From Solimonas marina (GTDB lineage: Bacteria > Pseudomonadota > Gammaproteobacteria > Nevskiales > Nevskiaceae), in the NCBI RefSeq assembly GCF_012241385.1, contig NZ_JAAVXB010000002.1:248001-312000 (forward strand): a DNA stretch of 64,000 nucleotides, written 5' to 3'. Numbering within the stretch: position 1 is the stretch's first letter; each line of letters starts with the position of its first letter. Position numbers and translations under genes: made by a program. Positions 43,160-52,444 of the stretch are shown in pieces. The notes beneath the pieces are model-generated. The model did not search any database. It saw only the letters and a list, made by a program, of their open reading frames with translations, and was not told the origin of the DNA.

Positions 43160-45127
43160 TCAGTAAGGCAGGGTCGGCGGGGTTGGATCCGGCATAGTGC
43201 CCGTCGCTGTCCCACCATCGACCGAATAATTGGTTCCGACCGAATAGCGAACGCTAGTGTCGACACTGGCGCCATAGCTCCCGGAGCTGGACAGTTGGGT
43301 GTGCACATTCACCGCCGATAGGGCGCCAGCCGCGACCTGCGAGCTCACTTGCGCAATCCCGCGTTGCGCTTCCATCGCGAGGTTTGCGTTGCGACCTGCG
43401 TTCTCGGAGACCATGCGGGCATTCTCAATGGCAACCGCCGCTTGTCCGCGCGCCGTATCGGACTGCGCCTGATAGGCAGCGATCGTCGAACGGGCGGTGT
43501 CGCTGATGGCGCCCACTTTCGATGCGTAAACACGTGCCTGTGCGTCGAACAGCGTGCCCTGCGCTTGCACCTGCTGGGACTTCGCAGCAATGCGTTCGCG
43601 TACCGCGCCGAGTGTCGACTGATAGCCCTCGATGCGCAGGCGTTCGATGTCCGACTCAGTGCGCACCGTAGCAAGCACTGCATCGATGTTGCTGCCGTAC
43701 GCACGCACGCGCTCCGCGAACGCTTGTGTGGTCGACCGGTAGATGTCGGCCTTCACGCTTTCTGCCTTGGCTTGTTCGCCCCAGGCCTCGAACTCTGCCT
43801 TCTTGGCATCCACCTTCGCGGAATAGCCGTCGATGAGCGCCTTGTACTGGTCAACCTGTGCACGCTTCAGATCGACTTCAGCCTTCACGCCGTCGATCTG
43901 GCCCTTATAGATGTCGATGCGCGAGACCTGCGCCCGCACCAGTTCGGCATAGAGTTGAACCTGCTGAACGTTCAGCTCGCCGACGATCTGTGCCGCCTGC
44001 AGCTCACCTTGATAGACAGCGATTTTCTGCCCGCTCTCTTGCAGCTTTGCGCGGTAAAGCTCAGCCTGCGCGTTGAACTGTGCGATCTGCGCATTGAACA
44101 ACGCCACGTTGGCATTGAAATACTCGATCGCTAGGCGCACGGTCAGCTCGGCTGCCTGCAGCTTGCGGCCGGCAGACTGGTTGTGCAGGTCGATGAGTTG
44201 GCCCTCGTACGCCAGTCCTTGCTGCACAGCGAACCGAAGCGACTCGATCTTCACATCCCACGACTTCGTCAGGATGTCGCGGTTCAGTGTGTTGGCTTGA
44301 TTCTGATTGTTCTGCCGCGCCGCTTCGACGCGCTTTGCAACTTCACCGCCTGGCAGTGAGAATCCGCGACTTGACCAATCCTCGATCGCTTCTTCAATGG
44401 CCTTCTTGGCTGTAATGTCCTCGCGGGCACGCGCGCGATCGAATAACGCCTGCTCGACTGCTGCCGGTAGCCCTGTGTTGCCCGACAGCATGTCGAGCAC
44501 CACCGACTTGACGTCGAGGGAGCGCACATAGGCGTCTTCGGTGTACGAGAACGAGGCAGCGGGCAATTCGGCCGGCGCCAACGGCGGCACCGCGGTAAAT
44601 TCCGGAATGGCGATATCCGGCGCATTGGGCAGCGCTGACGAGGTCAGGGCCGGCTCGTCGGGCAGGGCGATATCCGGCGCATCCGGCAACGTGATGTCGA
44701 ACCCAATGCTAGGCGCATCCGGCGCTGTTTCGCTGAACGGGTCCGGGGCATCCGGCAACGTGATGACGGGCTCGTCCGTCTCGAAGGTCGGCACGTCGGG
44801 TAAATCGTCGATCGTCGGCGGCGTGACCGTCGGCGCATCGGGAACGTCCGCCAGTGTCGTATCGATCGTCGGCAGGGACGGGTCATCCGGTAGCGCGAAC
44901 GATACGTCCAGCGTAGGAAAGTCTGGGAAATCGACCGTTGGGGCGTCCGGGAACGTCATGTTCGCCAGCGACGTCAGCGCACCATTCGCGGAATCGAACG
45001 CTTGGCTGCCGAGATAGTAGATGTATCGGTAGCCCCACGAGACGAAGTCGCCCGTATTCTGGTACAGCGGAAGCGACGAATCGTAATCCGGCGGATCAGG
45101 TGGCGGCGGGTTTGGGTTCCACGACAT
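43160..45127 (-). CDS. Virion protein with Pro-Asp repeats and long coiled coil
   Basis: A 655-residue protein. Residues ~60-190 are built of short units around PDAP/LPDAPD/LPDVPT. Residues ~200-600 are almost wholly alpha-helical coiled coil with heptad-like content (AELYRAKLQESGQKIAVYQG; DVKAEV-type repeats). The C-terminus is Ser/Gly-rich and beta-like. Such proteins are known in podovirus-like genomes as tail or internal structural proteins, without firm assignment. Confidence 0.65.
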   Translation of the reverse strand: MSWNPNPPPPDPPDYDSSLPLYQNTGDFVSWGYRYIYYLGSQAFDSANGALTSLANMTFPDAPTVDFPDFPTLDVSFALPDDPSLPTIDTTLADVPDAPTVTPPTIDDLPDVPTFETDEPVITLPDAPDPFSETAPDAPSIGFDITLPDAPDIALPDEPALTSSALPNAPDIAIPEFTAVPPLAPAELPAASFSYTEDAYVRSLDVKSVVLDMLSGNTGLPAAVEQALFDRARAREDITAKKAIEEAIEDWSSRGFSLPGGEVAKRVEAARQNNQNQANTLNRDILTKSWDVKIESLRFAVQQGLAYEGQLIDLHNQSAGRKLQAAELTVRLAIEYFNANVALFNAQIAQFNAQAELYRAKLQESGQKIAVYQGELQAAQIVGELNVQQVQLYAELVRAQVSRIDIYKGQIDGVKAEVDLKRAQVDQYKALIDGYSAKVDAKKAEFEAWGEQAKAESVKADIYRSTTQAFAERVRAYGSNIDAVLATVRTESDIERLRIEGYQSTLGAVRERIAAKSQQVQAQGTLFDAQARVYASKVGAISDTARSTIAAYQAQSDTARGQAAVAIENARMVSENAGRNANLAMEAQRGIAQVSSQVAAGALSAVNVHTQLSSSGSYGASVDTSVRYSVGTNYSVDGGTATGTMPDPTPPTLPY

Positions 45128-45138
45128 GCAGTCCGTCC

Positions 45139-45591
45139 TTACTCGCTGGAGAACGCGAGCGCGCTATTCAATGAAACGGCGTCGCCGGCCGTCACCGCAA
45201 TATCCAGAAGCTCGATGTCGTAGCCGCTGCCAAGTGCTCCGACCCCCAGATCGAGGACGAAGTTGTCGTCGGAATCGGTGACGCGCGCCCAAAGCGCAGT
45301 GCCAGCACCTGGGGCCGAGGCTTCGGCCGTCAGATCCGAAAACTGCAGAATGCCAGCGGCCGCGTCAGGCGCGCACGGATCTGCAAAGGTGAGGGTCGCC
45401 AACAGCGTTTGCGTGGTGATTGCCGCCCCGGCAGCGGGGCGCGGACTTGTGTAAATCCTCAGCTTCCCAGCGCCGGGGCCCGCGTCGACCGCGTCACGGA
45501 TGGTGTTCAACCGAGCATTGCTGACAGCATCCCGCAGAGAGTCCGCAATCTGATTTGCGCGGTATTTGAACTTCAGGAATCCCTCAGACAC
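45139..45591 (-). CDS. Small phage virion-associated protein
   Basis: A 150-residue protein from a GTG at 45591, behind a CCGGAGA site: VSEGFLKFKYRANQIADSLR then GKLRIYTSPRPAAGAAITTQ and LLATLTFADPCAPDA, a conserved phage pattern of unknown function. An ATG at 45654 would add 21 residues, including a CCC run that does not look family-like, so I prefer the GTG. Confidence 0.6.
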   Translation of the reverse strand: MSEGFLKFKYRANQIADSLRDAVSNARLNTIRDAVDAGPGAGKLRIYTSPRPAAGAAITTQTLLATLTFADPCAPDAAAGILQFSDLTAEASAPGAGTALWARVTDSDDNFVLDLGVGALGSGYDIELLDIAVTAGDAVSLNSALAFSSE

Positions 45592-45662
45592 CGCAGTCTC
45601 CGGCTCGGCTCGATACAGGCAGCAGCATCGCCGCCCCGGAATCGGGCAAACCATAGACAGGG

Positions 45663-47327
45663 CTACGTGCCCATGCCTTCCAGCGGCTCGAAGATCGCGA
45701 TCCCCGACAGTCGGTCTGTTTTCGTCATGCCGCCGATATCGCTCTCGGTGGCCAACGCAACGTCGAGCTTCACCGTTTCGGTGGGGACGTACCACGCATC
45801 CGTGGCCGCATGGGTGAACTTGTGGCCGAACAAGCGAGGAACATCGCTGTAAGCGTAGCTGCTGCCGCTGAGGTCCGCGCGCCGTCCCACCGAGCGGAGC
45901 AACCGCTTGCCGTTCAGCAACCGAACACAGGAGTTGGCCTTGCGGCGGTCGTAGGTTTCGATCCCGCTGAGGACCATGCCCTGCGCGTAGTCGTCGCTGC
46001 GAAGCCGCAGGAAACTGAGAGCTCCGGTGCTGAGCGGGAGGTTTGAATCCATCGGCTCGGTGAACGTGTTGAATGCCATCACGCCGGGCTGTCCAGGCGC
46101 ATTCATCGTGACGATGTTGCCCTCGAAATAGGGGCTTCCAGATGCGTATCGAGTGACCGCGAAATAGTTCGTGCGCCACGCCGAATCGGTGAGGTCCAAC
46201 GGAGGGTTCGTCAACAAATCATTGAACCAATGGCCGCCGGCGAATGAGCCGTCGGCATTGAGGGGATGCCACGTGCAGGATCCGCCAGGGGCCGCGACCA
46301 GCGTCACCAGAGATCCGCCATCTTCGGAAACAGCGACCGCCGTGGGCGTCATGAAAACATCGACAACATCCAAGCTGAATTCCGATAGTAGGGCTGGCGG
46401 ATCTCCGGGGTTCGTGTAGCTGTACGCTCGAAAATAGGTCGTGCCGCCACCGCTTGTTCGATATCGGGTGAATGAGGTGTAGAAAACCTTCAGTGTCGGA
46501 TGGTGCGCACTCATGCCCACGCGGCTGATCGCGTACGAAAGCTCGCGTACCGCACCATCGGCAGATTCTTCGTCATCGAAATAGGTCAGCGTGTTTCCGT
46601 CGGCGTCGAAAAGATAGGCTCGATTCGCACGGCGAGAATGGCCACTTGTGCTGTAGTCGTCGATCAGGAAATCGTTGCTGCGCACGATGTATTTCTGCGC
46701 GGCTTGGGAGGCATAGATGCCAGTCGAGTAAAACAGTTCTCCTGTTCCCCAATCGAACAGCGGTTCGGCTGAGGTCAGCGAGCTCACATGTGTCAGGCTG
46801 CCGGTAGTCGGCTCTGCCCGGTACACGACGACATGAGAGCTGATCGGTGTGCTGGTCGTCGAGAAGTTATCGGCGTAGATGTTCACCAGAACGGCAATTT
46901 CGCTGCCGTGCGCGTGATTATCGGCGCTGCACCGCACACGGCCGCCGGATGGGACCGACATCCCCGGTATCTCCGCAGGAAGGCCTGGAATAGACGTCGC
47001 TTTGTCGGTGTCACGCGCGACGCGCCAACCGAATACGCGGGGAGGCTCGTCCGTGAATGAGCCGAACAGATAGACGAAGTAATATCCACTCGACTCTTCT
47101 TCGTTCTGAGGTGTGGGCGCCGGCGCGAAGATCATGACCTTGTCGATCGACCCCGTGCTGATCGTCCGAATTCGGACCCCATCATCGAGTGACCACGTCC
47201 TCGCACCGCTTGCCCCTGCCAAGTAGGCTTTCATTCTGCCAAGCAGCGAACGCCCGACTGGAACGAATCCTTGGGCTCGCACTTTGTCGCCGTCTAGGAC
47301 AAAGTTGATGGGGCCCATCTCGCGCAT
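45663..47327 (-). CDS. Hypothetical tail-region protein
   Basis: A 554-residue beta-rich protein (starts MREMGPINFVLDGDKVRAQG) with recurring short strands, for example VRIRTISTGSIDKVMIFAPA and YFRAYSYTNPGDPPALLSEF. The pattern would suit a beta-propeller, but no family is recognised. An in-frame TTG lies one codon before the chosen ATG. It follows the next gene's stop within a few bases, in the late operon. Confidence 0.6.
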   Translation of the reverse strand: MREMGPINFVLDGDKVRAQGFVPVGRSLLGRMKAYLAGASGARTWSLDDGVRIRTISTGSIDKVMIFAPAPTPQNEEESSGYYFVYLFGSFTDEPPRVFGWRVARDTDKATSIPGLPAEIPGMSVPSGGRVRCSADNHAHGSEIAVLVNIYADNFSTTSTPISSHVVVYRAEPTTGSLTHVSSLTSAEPLFDWGTGELFYSTGIYASQAAQKYIVRSNDFLIDDYSTSGHSRRANRAYLFDADGNTLTYFDDEESADGAVRELSYAISRVGMSAHHPTLKVFYTSFTRYRTSGGGTTYFRAYSYTNPGDPPALLSEFSLDVVDVFMTPTAVAVSEDGGSLVTLVAAPGGSCTWHPLNADGSFAGGHWFNDLLTNPPLDLTDSAWRTNYFAVTRYASGSPYFEGNIVTMNAPGQPGVMAFNTFTEPMDSNLPLSTGALSFLRLRSDDYAQGMVLSGIETYDRRKANSCVRLLNGKRLLRSVGRRADLSGSSYAYSDVPRLFGHKFTHAATDAWYVPTETVKLDVALATESDIGGMTKTDRLSGIAIFEPLEGMGT

Positions 47328-47330
47328 CAA

Positions 47331-47831
47331 CTATACCCGCCGGCTCAGCCGCATCACATCGAAATCGAGCCGGTCAAGCGTCAAATTGCCACCTGCCGTG
47401 TTCTCGATAACGAATTGCCAGTAGCGGGATCTTCCGCCGCGGCCGATCTTGACGCGCGCCTCACGTTCCACGCCGACATATCCGGAATCGACCTGATAGG
47501 TAACGCTCGTTTCTTGGCCGCTCTGGTTGTAGATCGCGGAGAACAGGAGGGGCGATGTAGCGCTGTACCCGATCGACGCCTGCGTGACGCTTTTCAGAGC
47601 CTCTGTACCGAAGTCAGTTTTGCCGGTCACTAGCATGCAGTGAATCTCGGCGCCCGCGTCGTCGTCGCCGCCGAGCCGGAAAAGGCCTTCGTCAGACGTG
47701 GCGTAGTAGTGATCGCCGATCCGGACCATCGAATGGAACGGGAAATTCTCGTAGCGGGATGCGGCAGCCGTTTCGCTGTTGACCGCCCAGCAGTCGAACG
47801 TCGCAACAACCGCGTCGGTCTCTTCGCTCAT
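47331..47831 (-). CDS. Hypothetical tail-region protein
   Basis: A 166-residue beta-rich protein starting MSEETDAVVATFDCWAVNSE, with HSMVRIGDHYYATSDEGLF and a terminal FVIENTAGGNLTLDRLDFDV. It appears related in style to the C-terminal parts of phage tail proteins that carry a D-G-L-F/L-G-G pattern. The start overlaps the preceding gene's stop (ATGA). Confidence 0.6.
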   Translation of the reverse strand: MSEETDAVVATFDCWAVNSETAAASRYENFPFHSMVRIGDHYYATSDEGLFRLGGDDDAGAEIHCMLVTGKTDFGTEALKSVTQASIGYSATSPLLFSAIYNQSGQETSVTYQVDSGYVGVEREARVKIGRGGRSRYWQFVIENTAGGNLTLDRLDFDVMRLSRRV

Positions 47832-48757
47832 GGTTTCTCGTCCAGACGCCCGGATACGCCGTCGCCATAGTAGGCAGTCCAGCGCCCGTCGCCCCACAAA
47901 TAGTATGGCGCGCGGTATTCGCCGCGGCCGGCATCGCTGTCCGCCAGCGGATTGCTGACGATGAAGCGCTCGCGCGCAATGAAGCGCGCGACGGCGGACG
48001 AAGTGCCGTTGTCGTTGGCGTAGAGCGTGTCAAAGGCGTTGAAAGGAATCGCCGCTTGTCGCACCGCCGAAGCTGCAAGCAGCACCGCTTCCACGATCCG
48101 TGCCTGTAGTCCGTATCGAAGCGAATCGGAAACTGAGATGCCGTCGCCGGCTCCGAGCAGCGCGCCGACATATCCGTTGGCCCTCTCGCTGACTGCAGCC
48201 GTATCGATCGCCTGCAGCATCTGCTGGACAGAGGTGAGAAGGGAATCGCCGATGCTCACCATGTCGCCAGAATTTTCGCTGGCCTCGGTCTTGACGATCA
48301 GGTTCTCGACAAGCGTGAGCAGATCGCGCGCTTCCGGACTCGCGAGCAAGTGTACGGCGATTTGTGCGGTGGTATTCAGCCGTTCCGCGGCCACAGCAAA
48401 ATCAGCGATGTAGTCGCGCAATTCCAGAGACACAGATCCTTGCAGCTCGTAGACGAGATGTGCTGCCGCTCCCGCTGTGAAATGGGGGCGTGCCTCGGCT
48501 TCGCTCGAGGCATCAAGCTTCGTGGTCACGCTGCCGCCAGAGATGAAGTGATCGCTCGCGACGAAATGCCCCCCGTTCTCGTCGCCAAAAAGAAAAAATC
48601 TCTCACGCGCCGACGGGTGCATGAAACTCTGCACGCGTACCTGGTTGTCCGTTAGCAACACTTTTTCAGTCGCTGGAATAACCACGTCGATCGCCCCAGC
48701 GATCGTGAATGGCGCGAACGTAACGTCGAGAGTTCCGTAGTTATTCGCTTTCGCCAT
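47828..48757 (-). CDS. Hypothetical tail-region protein
   Basis: A 309-residue protein, MAKANNYGTLDVTFAPFTIA, with a central helical part (ERLNTTAQIAVHLLASPEAR; DSLLTSVQQMLQAID) and a C-terminal beta-like region. No family recognised. It overlaps both neighbours by a few bases, which supports a structural assembly with them. Confidence 0.6.
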   Translation of the reverse strand: MAKANNYGTLDVTFAPFTIAGAIDVVIPATEKVLLTDNQVRVQSFMHPSARERFFLFGDENGGHFVASDHFISGGSVTTKLDASSEAEARPHFTAGAAAHLVYELQGSVSLELRDYIADFAVAAERLNTTAQIAVHLLASPEARDLLTLVENLIVKTEASENSGDMVSIGDSLLTSVQQMLQAIDTAAVSERANGYVGALLGAGDGISVSDSLRYGLQARIVEAVLLAASAVRQAAIPFNAFDTLYANDNGTSSAVARFIARERFIVSNPLADSDAGRGEYRAPYYLWGDGRWTAYYGDGVSGRLDEKP

Positions 48758-51700
48758 TATCCGCTCGCATTCGAGCCAGGCAGAGCAGCCTCTACTCCTG
48801 CCGGTCTGTATCTCTGATCATCGGCATACGGGATGATCGAGAATGAGTGAGTTTCATCGATCGGGTGATTGTTGTCGGCCCACAGCCATACGAAGTAATT
48901 AGATACCGAGTTGTCAGAGCGGACACGTGGAGTCCATGGCGCCGACTCGTAGTTCGTCGTGAACGTAGCGTCGCTGGCTCCGTCACCATTGATGATCCAG
49001 TTCATGACCCCATTGACGGAGAAGCCAATCTTGAACTGCTGGTTATCGAAGTCGACAACGATACCAAAGCGGATACTTTCAGTGCTGGGCGCCGTGCTTG
49101 GATCCGGGAAGGCGAAATTTGATGAGTACCCGGAATCCAGAGCGACATACCCGGATAGCCCGAATTCTTCGCGCGACCACAAGACAACGTTTGCATACAT
49201 GAACGCTTCGAAGAAGTAGGTCGTCGCGTAGCCATCACCAAGATTCACTTCGGATTCGACATAGTAAATCCCCTCTGTTGGATAGCCATTGCCCGTACGC
49301 GCACTTGATTCAAGCCGATTATTGTTGTCGATGCCCCCATTCGGCGTGGCGGTGAAGTCGTTGTCGCTTAGGGTTGCCCCGGTAACTTCCGTCCACCAGT
49401 ATGCGGGGACGCCTGTATCTCCAAGGCAGAAATGCGTGAATGGATAGGCGCTTGAGTTGGCCGGCCGATGCAACTGATTTTGCTCGGCATAGAAGGTCGC
49501 AGGCCCGATCAGCACGAACAGAAAGTTCTGGCTCGAGCCCCCACCCGTGATGTCCTTGAAAGAAACCGAGTCGGGGTCAGCAGCGAGCGCGCCGGTGTCG
49601 GGGTTGATCCACTGCCCGTTCACCCCGACTTTCAGCCCTCCTTGATTGTAAAGGAAGCCCACTCGAGCAGGGGCTTCAGCGGTGAGGTCATAGCTGATGT
49701 CGAAGAAGCCGATTTTGCCGCCTGAAAGGTCAACCATTCCCGCATTTATCGGGCTATCGAACGAACCGCAGGCGAGGTACAGGGTTTGATCGATGTCAGC
49801 TTCGATATAGAGGCCATCAGTGAGAGCCAAGCTATCCGAATAGCCAATGTCTGTCGTGACCTCGAGGCTGTTCGTTGGAACATCGAGCTGTGTTCCACCG
49901 CCTGAATACCATTTCAAGCAGTCATCATCTGTAGGCGGCAGAATGATCTCACTGAGTTTGTTCCGAAAGATCGAGACGATTGCAGTATTGACGACGTGTT
50001 CACCGTCGAGCAGATTTTTCGGATGAGCGTCGTGTAACTTTACGGTGAAGCTTAATTCGGAATCGCTGCCCTGCCAGTAAACGACATCGATGCTCGGTGC
50101 ATCCGATGTTGTCTCGCCGGAGATGCAGATGAAGAACTGGCTGTAATTCTCCCCTATCCCCACTGCCTGCCACGGCACATCGTCGACATTTTCGCAAAGC
50201 GCCTGATCGTCGGTTCCGACCCATCGGCCATTGATGCCTAGCTTCACGAATGCGGCCGATTGGATGCCACTTTCAGTTGAAACTGTATCGATCTTCGCCA
50301 TTATCGTCAGAAGCTCGGCTTCATAATCGATCGACACCGGTGATGCTCCGTTCATGGCGTACACACCGCCAGCATCGACCGCAAGGCCGGTCATGTAAGG
50401 AGAAGCACTGCCATCAGTGGGACCGGATCCGACTGCGACGCGGAAGAGCGAGCCTCGCTCTTTGAGCTTGAAGTTGATTTCAAATGGGCGTTCCGGAGTG
50501 CCGGCGGCGAATTGTTGTGAGACGTACGTTGCGCGACGGGGCGAACCATCCACCCACGTCATCGTGATTTCGCTGTTTCCTTCAGCGTCTGTTCCGTCCA
50601 ATACTTCCGAGCCGGTGCCGGTTGTCGGATACAAACCGAAGCCGGCTGGCGGCTCAGTCCAATCCAGCGTCTGCAGCTCGATCGGGATCAAGGTTATCGG
50701 GAGCAACTGCATCGGAGTGTCGTTTGCTTCCCAACTGATCGCAGCATCGAACGCGACATAATGCACGCCGGCGATCGCCGTGACGTCCTCAGTCGTAGCC
50801 TGAACCGATGCTGCTTGAGCGCCCTCTCGACGGACCAGAAGCGATGCAGTCGGATCAATCTCACTTGCGCTAAACACGGGGGAGGCAAACCCGACTGTTG
50901 CCGGTTTGCCGAGTTCGCCGATTGGAAGAGCAAGCCGCAAGTCAGCCAGTCGCAGGTAATCACCCGAATACACGCCATCGGCATCGATGATGACCCCGCC
51001 GCCCGCTTCGTAGAAGCTGTCCGACTGCCGGCGCAGGTACACCGGCGCCCACAATGCAGGATCGCCAGTCTGCCTCAGGATCCGCACCCACAGCGAATCC
51101 GTATCGGCTGGCACTTGAAACTGCATCGGTTCGAGCAATTGCAGTGCGACCAGTTCGCCACCGGAAGGAAGAGCTGGGATGAAAAAGTCCACCGCAGCAA
51201 TCGGCTCGTCCGCGAAATCGGTGGAGAGCGGATCCCCATTGGGATCGCCGGCATACAACTCGAGGCGAGGTCGTTGTGCGCCGCCATCCTTCTCCATCAA
51301 GGCGATGAAGATTCGCAGCATGCAGTACGGCCCCAGGTTCGCGCTCAGCCCGTATCGGGAAATATCCAGCGTCTGGTAGTACGCTGTGTCGAACGCGAGC
51401 CCAAAGTTCATCGATTCGACATAGAACTCGTGCCCCACCCTGTTGGGGGTCCCGTACGGGTAATGCTCCGTAGCCGTATACGTGTTCTGAAATGCCATCA
51501 GCCCATCGACAGATACGGTGCAGCCGTAGTGCATCACCAAGCCGCCGAATCGATCCTCGCACGCCAGAAACACTGCATCGCCCGGCAGCGTTGGCGCGAC
51601 CCCGCCGTACCGATAGTCGACATCGCCGATGGGGACGTCGCCGATAATACTGTCGTGTAGATCGGGCAGGAGCCGGACTGCATCGGTAATATCCTCGTCG

Positions 51701-51885
51701 CGCGTGTAATATCGAGTCGTCCAATAGCCAACATCCGACGCGATCACGGAATCATGAGTCGCGAGTGGCACCGTGTTGTACGAGAAGTTCTCTGGAACAT
51801 ACGGCGCCAGCCATACCGACGTTGGCAGGTATCCCTGCAGCAGGGATAGCGCTGACGCCTTGAGGTCTGGCGCGAGAGTGATCAA
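48757..51885 (-). CDS. Large tail/adhesin-like protein with Calx-beta and SPRY-like repeats
   Basis: A 1042-residue protein started by TTG at 51885, supported by a GGAGG ribosome-binding site at 51891-51895, 5 bases away. Residues ~335-400 resemble a Calx-beta domain (SLLVRREGAQAASVQATTED, then GVHYVAF). Three later segments near 530-560, 740-765 and 935-963 share a G-x-N-G-(R/Q/V)-W pattern (GINGRW, GVNGQW, SVNGVMNW) typical of SPRY/concanavalin-like sheets. Such domains are used for protein or glycan recognition, so a host-binding role is plausible. Confidence 0.7.
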   Translation of the reverse strand: MITLAPDLKASALSLLQGYLPTSVWLAPYVPENFSYNTVPLATHDSVIASDVGYWTTRYYTRDEDITDAVRLLPDLHDSIIGDVPIGDVDYRYGGVAPTLPGDAVFLACEDRFGGLVMHYGCTVSVDGLMAFQNTYTATEHYPYGTPNRVGHEFYVESMNFGLAFDTAYYQTLDISRYGLSANLGPYCMLRIFIALMEKDGGAQRPRLELYAGDPNGDPLSTDFADEPIAAVDFFIPALPSGGELVALQLLEPMQFQVPADTDSLWVRILRQTGDPALWAPVYLRRQSDSFYEAGGGVIIDADGVYSGDYLRLADLRLALPIGELGKPATVGFASPVFSASEIDPTASLLVRREGAQAASVQATTEDVTAIAGVHYVAFDAAISWEANDTPMQLLPITLIPIELQTLDWTEPPAGFGLYPTTGTGSEVLDGTDAEGNSEITMTWVDGSPRRATYVSQQFAAGTPERPFEINFKLKERGSLFRVAVGSGPTDGSASPYMTGLAVDAGGVYAMNGASPVSIDYEAELLTIMAKIDTVSTESGIQSAAFVKLGINGRWVGTDDQALCENVDDVPWQAVGIGENYSQFFICISGETTSDAPSIDVVYWQGSDSELSFTVKLHDAHPKNLLDGEHVVNTAIVSIFRNKLSEIILPPTDDDCLKWYSGGGTQLDVPTNSLEVTTDIGYSDSLALTDGLYIEADIDQTLYLACGSFDSPINAGMVDLSGGKIGFFDISYDLTAEAPARVGFLYNQGGLKVGVNGQWINPDTGALAADPDSVSFKDITGGGSSQNFLFVLIGPATFYAEQNQLHRPANSSAYPFTHFCLGDTGVPAYWWTEVTGATLSDNDFTATPNGGIDNNNRLESSARTGNGYPTEGIYYVESEVNLGDGYATTYFFEAFMYANVVLWSREEFGLSGYVALDSGYSSNFAFPDPSTAPSTESIRFGIVVDFDNQQFKIGFSVNGVMNWIINGDGASDATFTTNYESAPWTPRVRSDNSVSNYFVWLWADNNHPIDETHSFSIIPYADDQRYRPAGVEAALPGSNASG

Positions 51886-51901
51886 CGTCGCCTCCGCCGG
51901 C

Positions 51902-52444
51902 TTACGCGTTGGATTGAGCCTGCACGAAATAGGCGATGCTCATGGTGTCACCGGCCTCGAATGTGCGGCTGTTCGCAAACCGGAATGCCGAGAACAACTT
52001 GCCGGTCGTTGCCTGCTTGGCCTGCGCCGACACCAGCGCGGCTCCATAGATCGTGCCGGCCGTGTTGATCGTGAACGTGGCCGCATTGAGGATGCTCGAG
52101 ATCGTCTGATCAGCGACCTCACCGGGGGTCCATACTGGGCGATTGGCTTCATCGTAGCCAGTGAACTCGCCGGCAGTCGCGTCGAAATTGGCGGCCGTCC
52201 ATGCCGCGCCAGGGGTGACGTTGTTGGCCCACGGCGCGACGTACCATGCCGTCGCCGGCGTGCCACCCGCCAGATAGACGCTCAGCAGATCGGCCAAGCC
52301 CTCGTTGCTGACCAAATTGTGCGACCACTCCATCGGCTCGTCGTTGCGCGCGAGGCCGACGTAACCACCGACGGCCAGCGTGGAGGCCGGAAGGGCAATG
52401 CCGTCCGGGGAGCACAGTAGGGCTGCGAAATTCTTCGTGTTCAT
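51902..52444 (-). CDS. Phage tail-region protein
   Basis: A 180-residue protein from ATG 52444: MNTKNFAALLCSPDGIALPA, then LAVGGYVGLARNDEPMEWSH and a C-terminal DTMSIAYFVQAQSN. Beta-rich. The start overlaps the stop of the gene upstream (ATGA). A longer reading frame upstream overlaps that gene and is not used. No named family. Confidence 0.6.
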   Translation of the reverse strand: MNTKNFAALLCSPDGIALPASTLAVGGYVGLARNDEPMEWSHNLVSNEGLADLLSVYLAGGTPATAWYVAPWANNVTPGAAWTAANFDATAGEFTGYDEANRPVWTPGEVADQTISSILNAATFTINTAGTIYGAALVSAQAKQATTGKLFSAFRFANSRTFEAGDTMSIAYFVQAQSNA

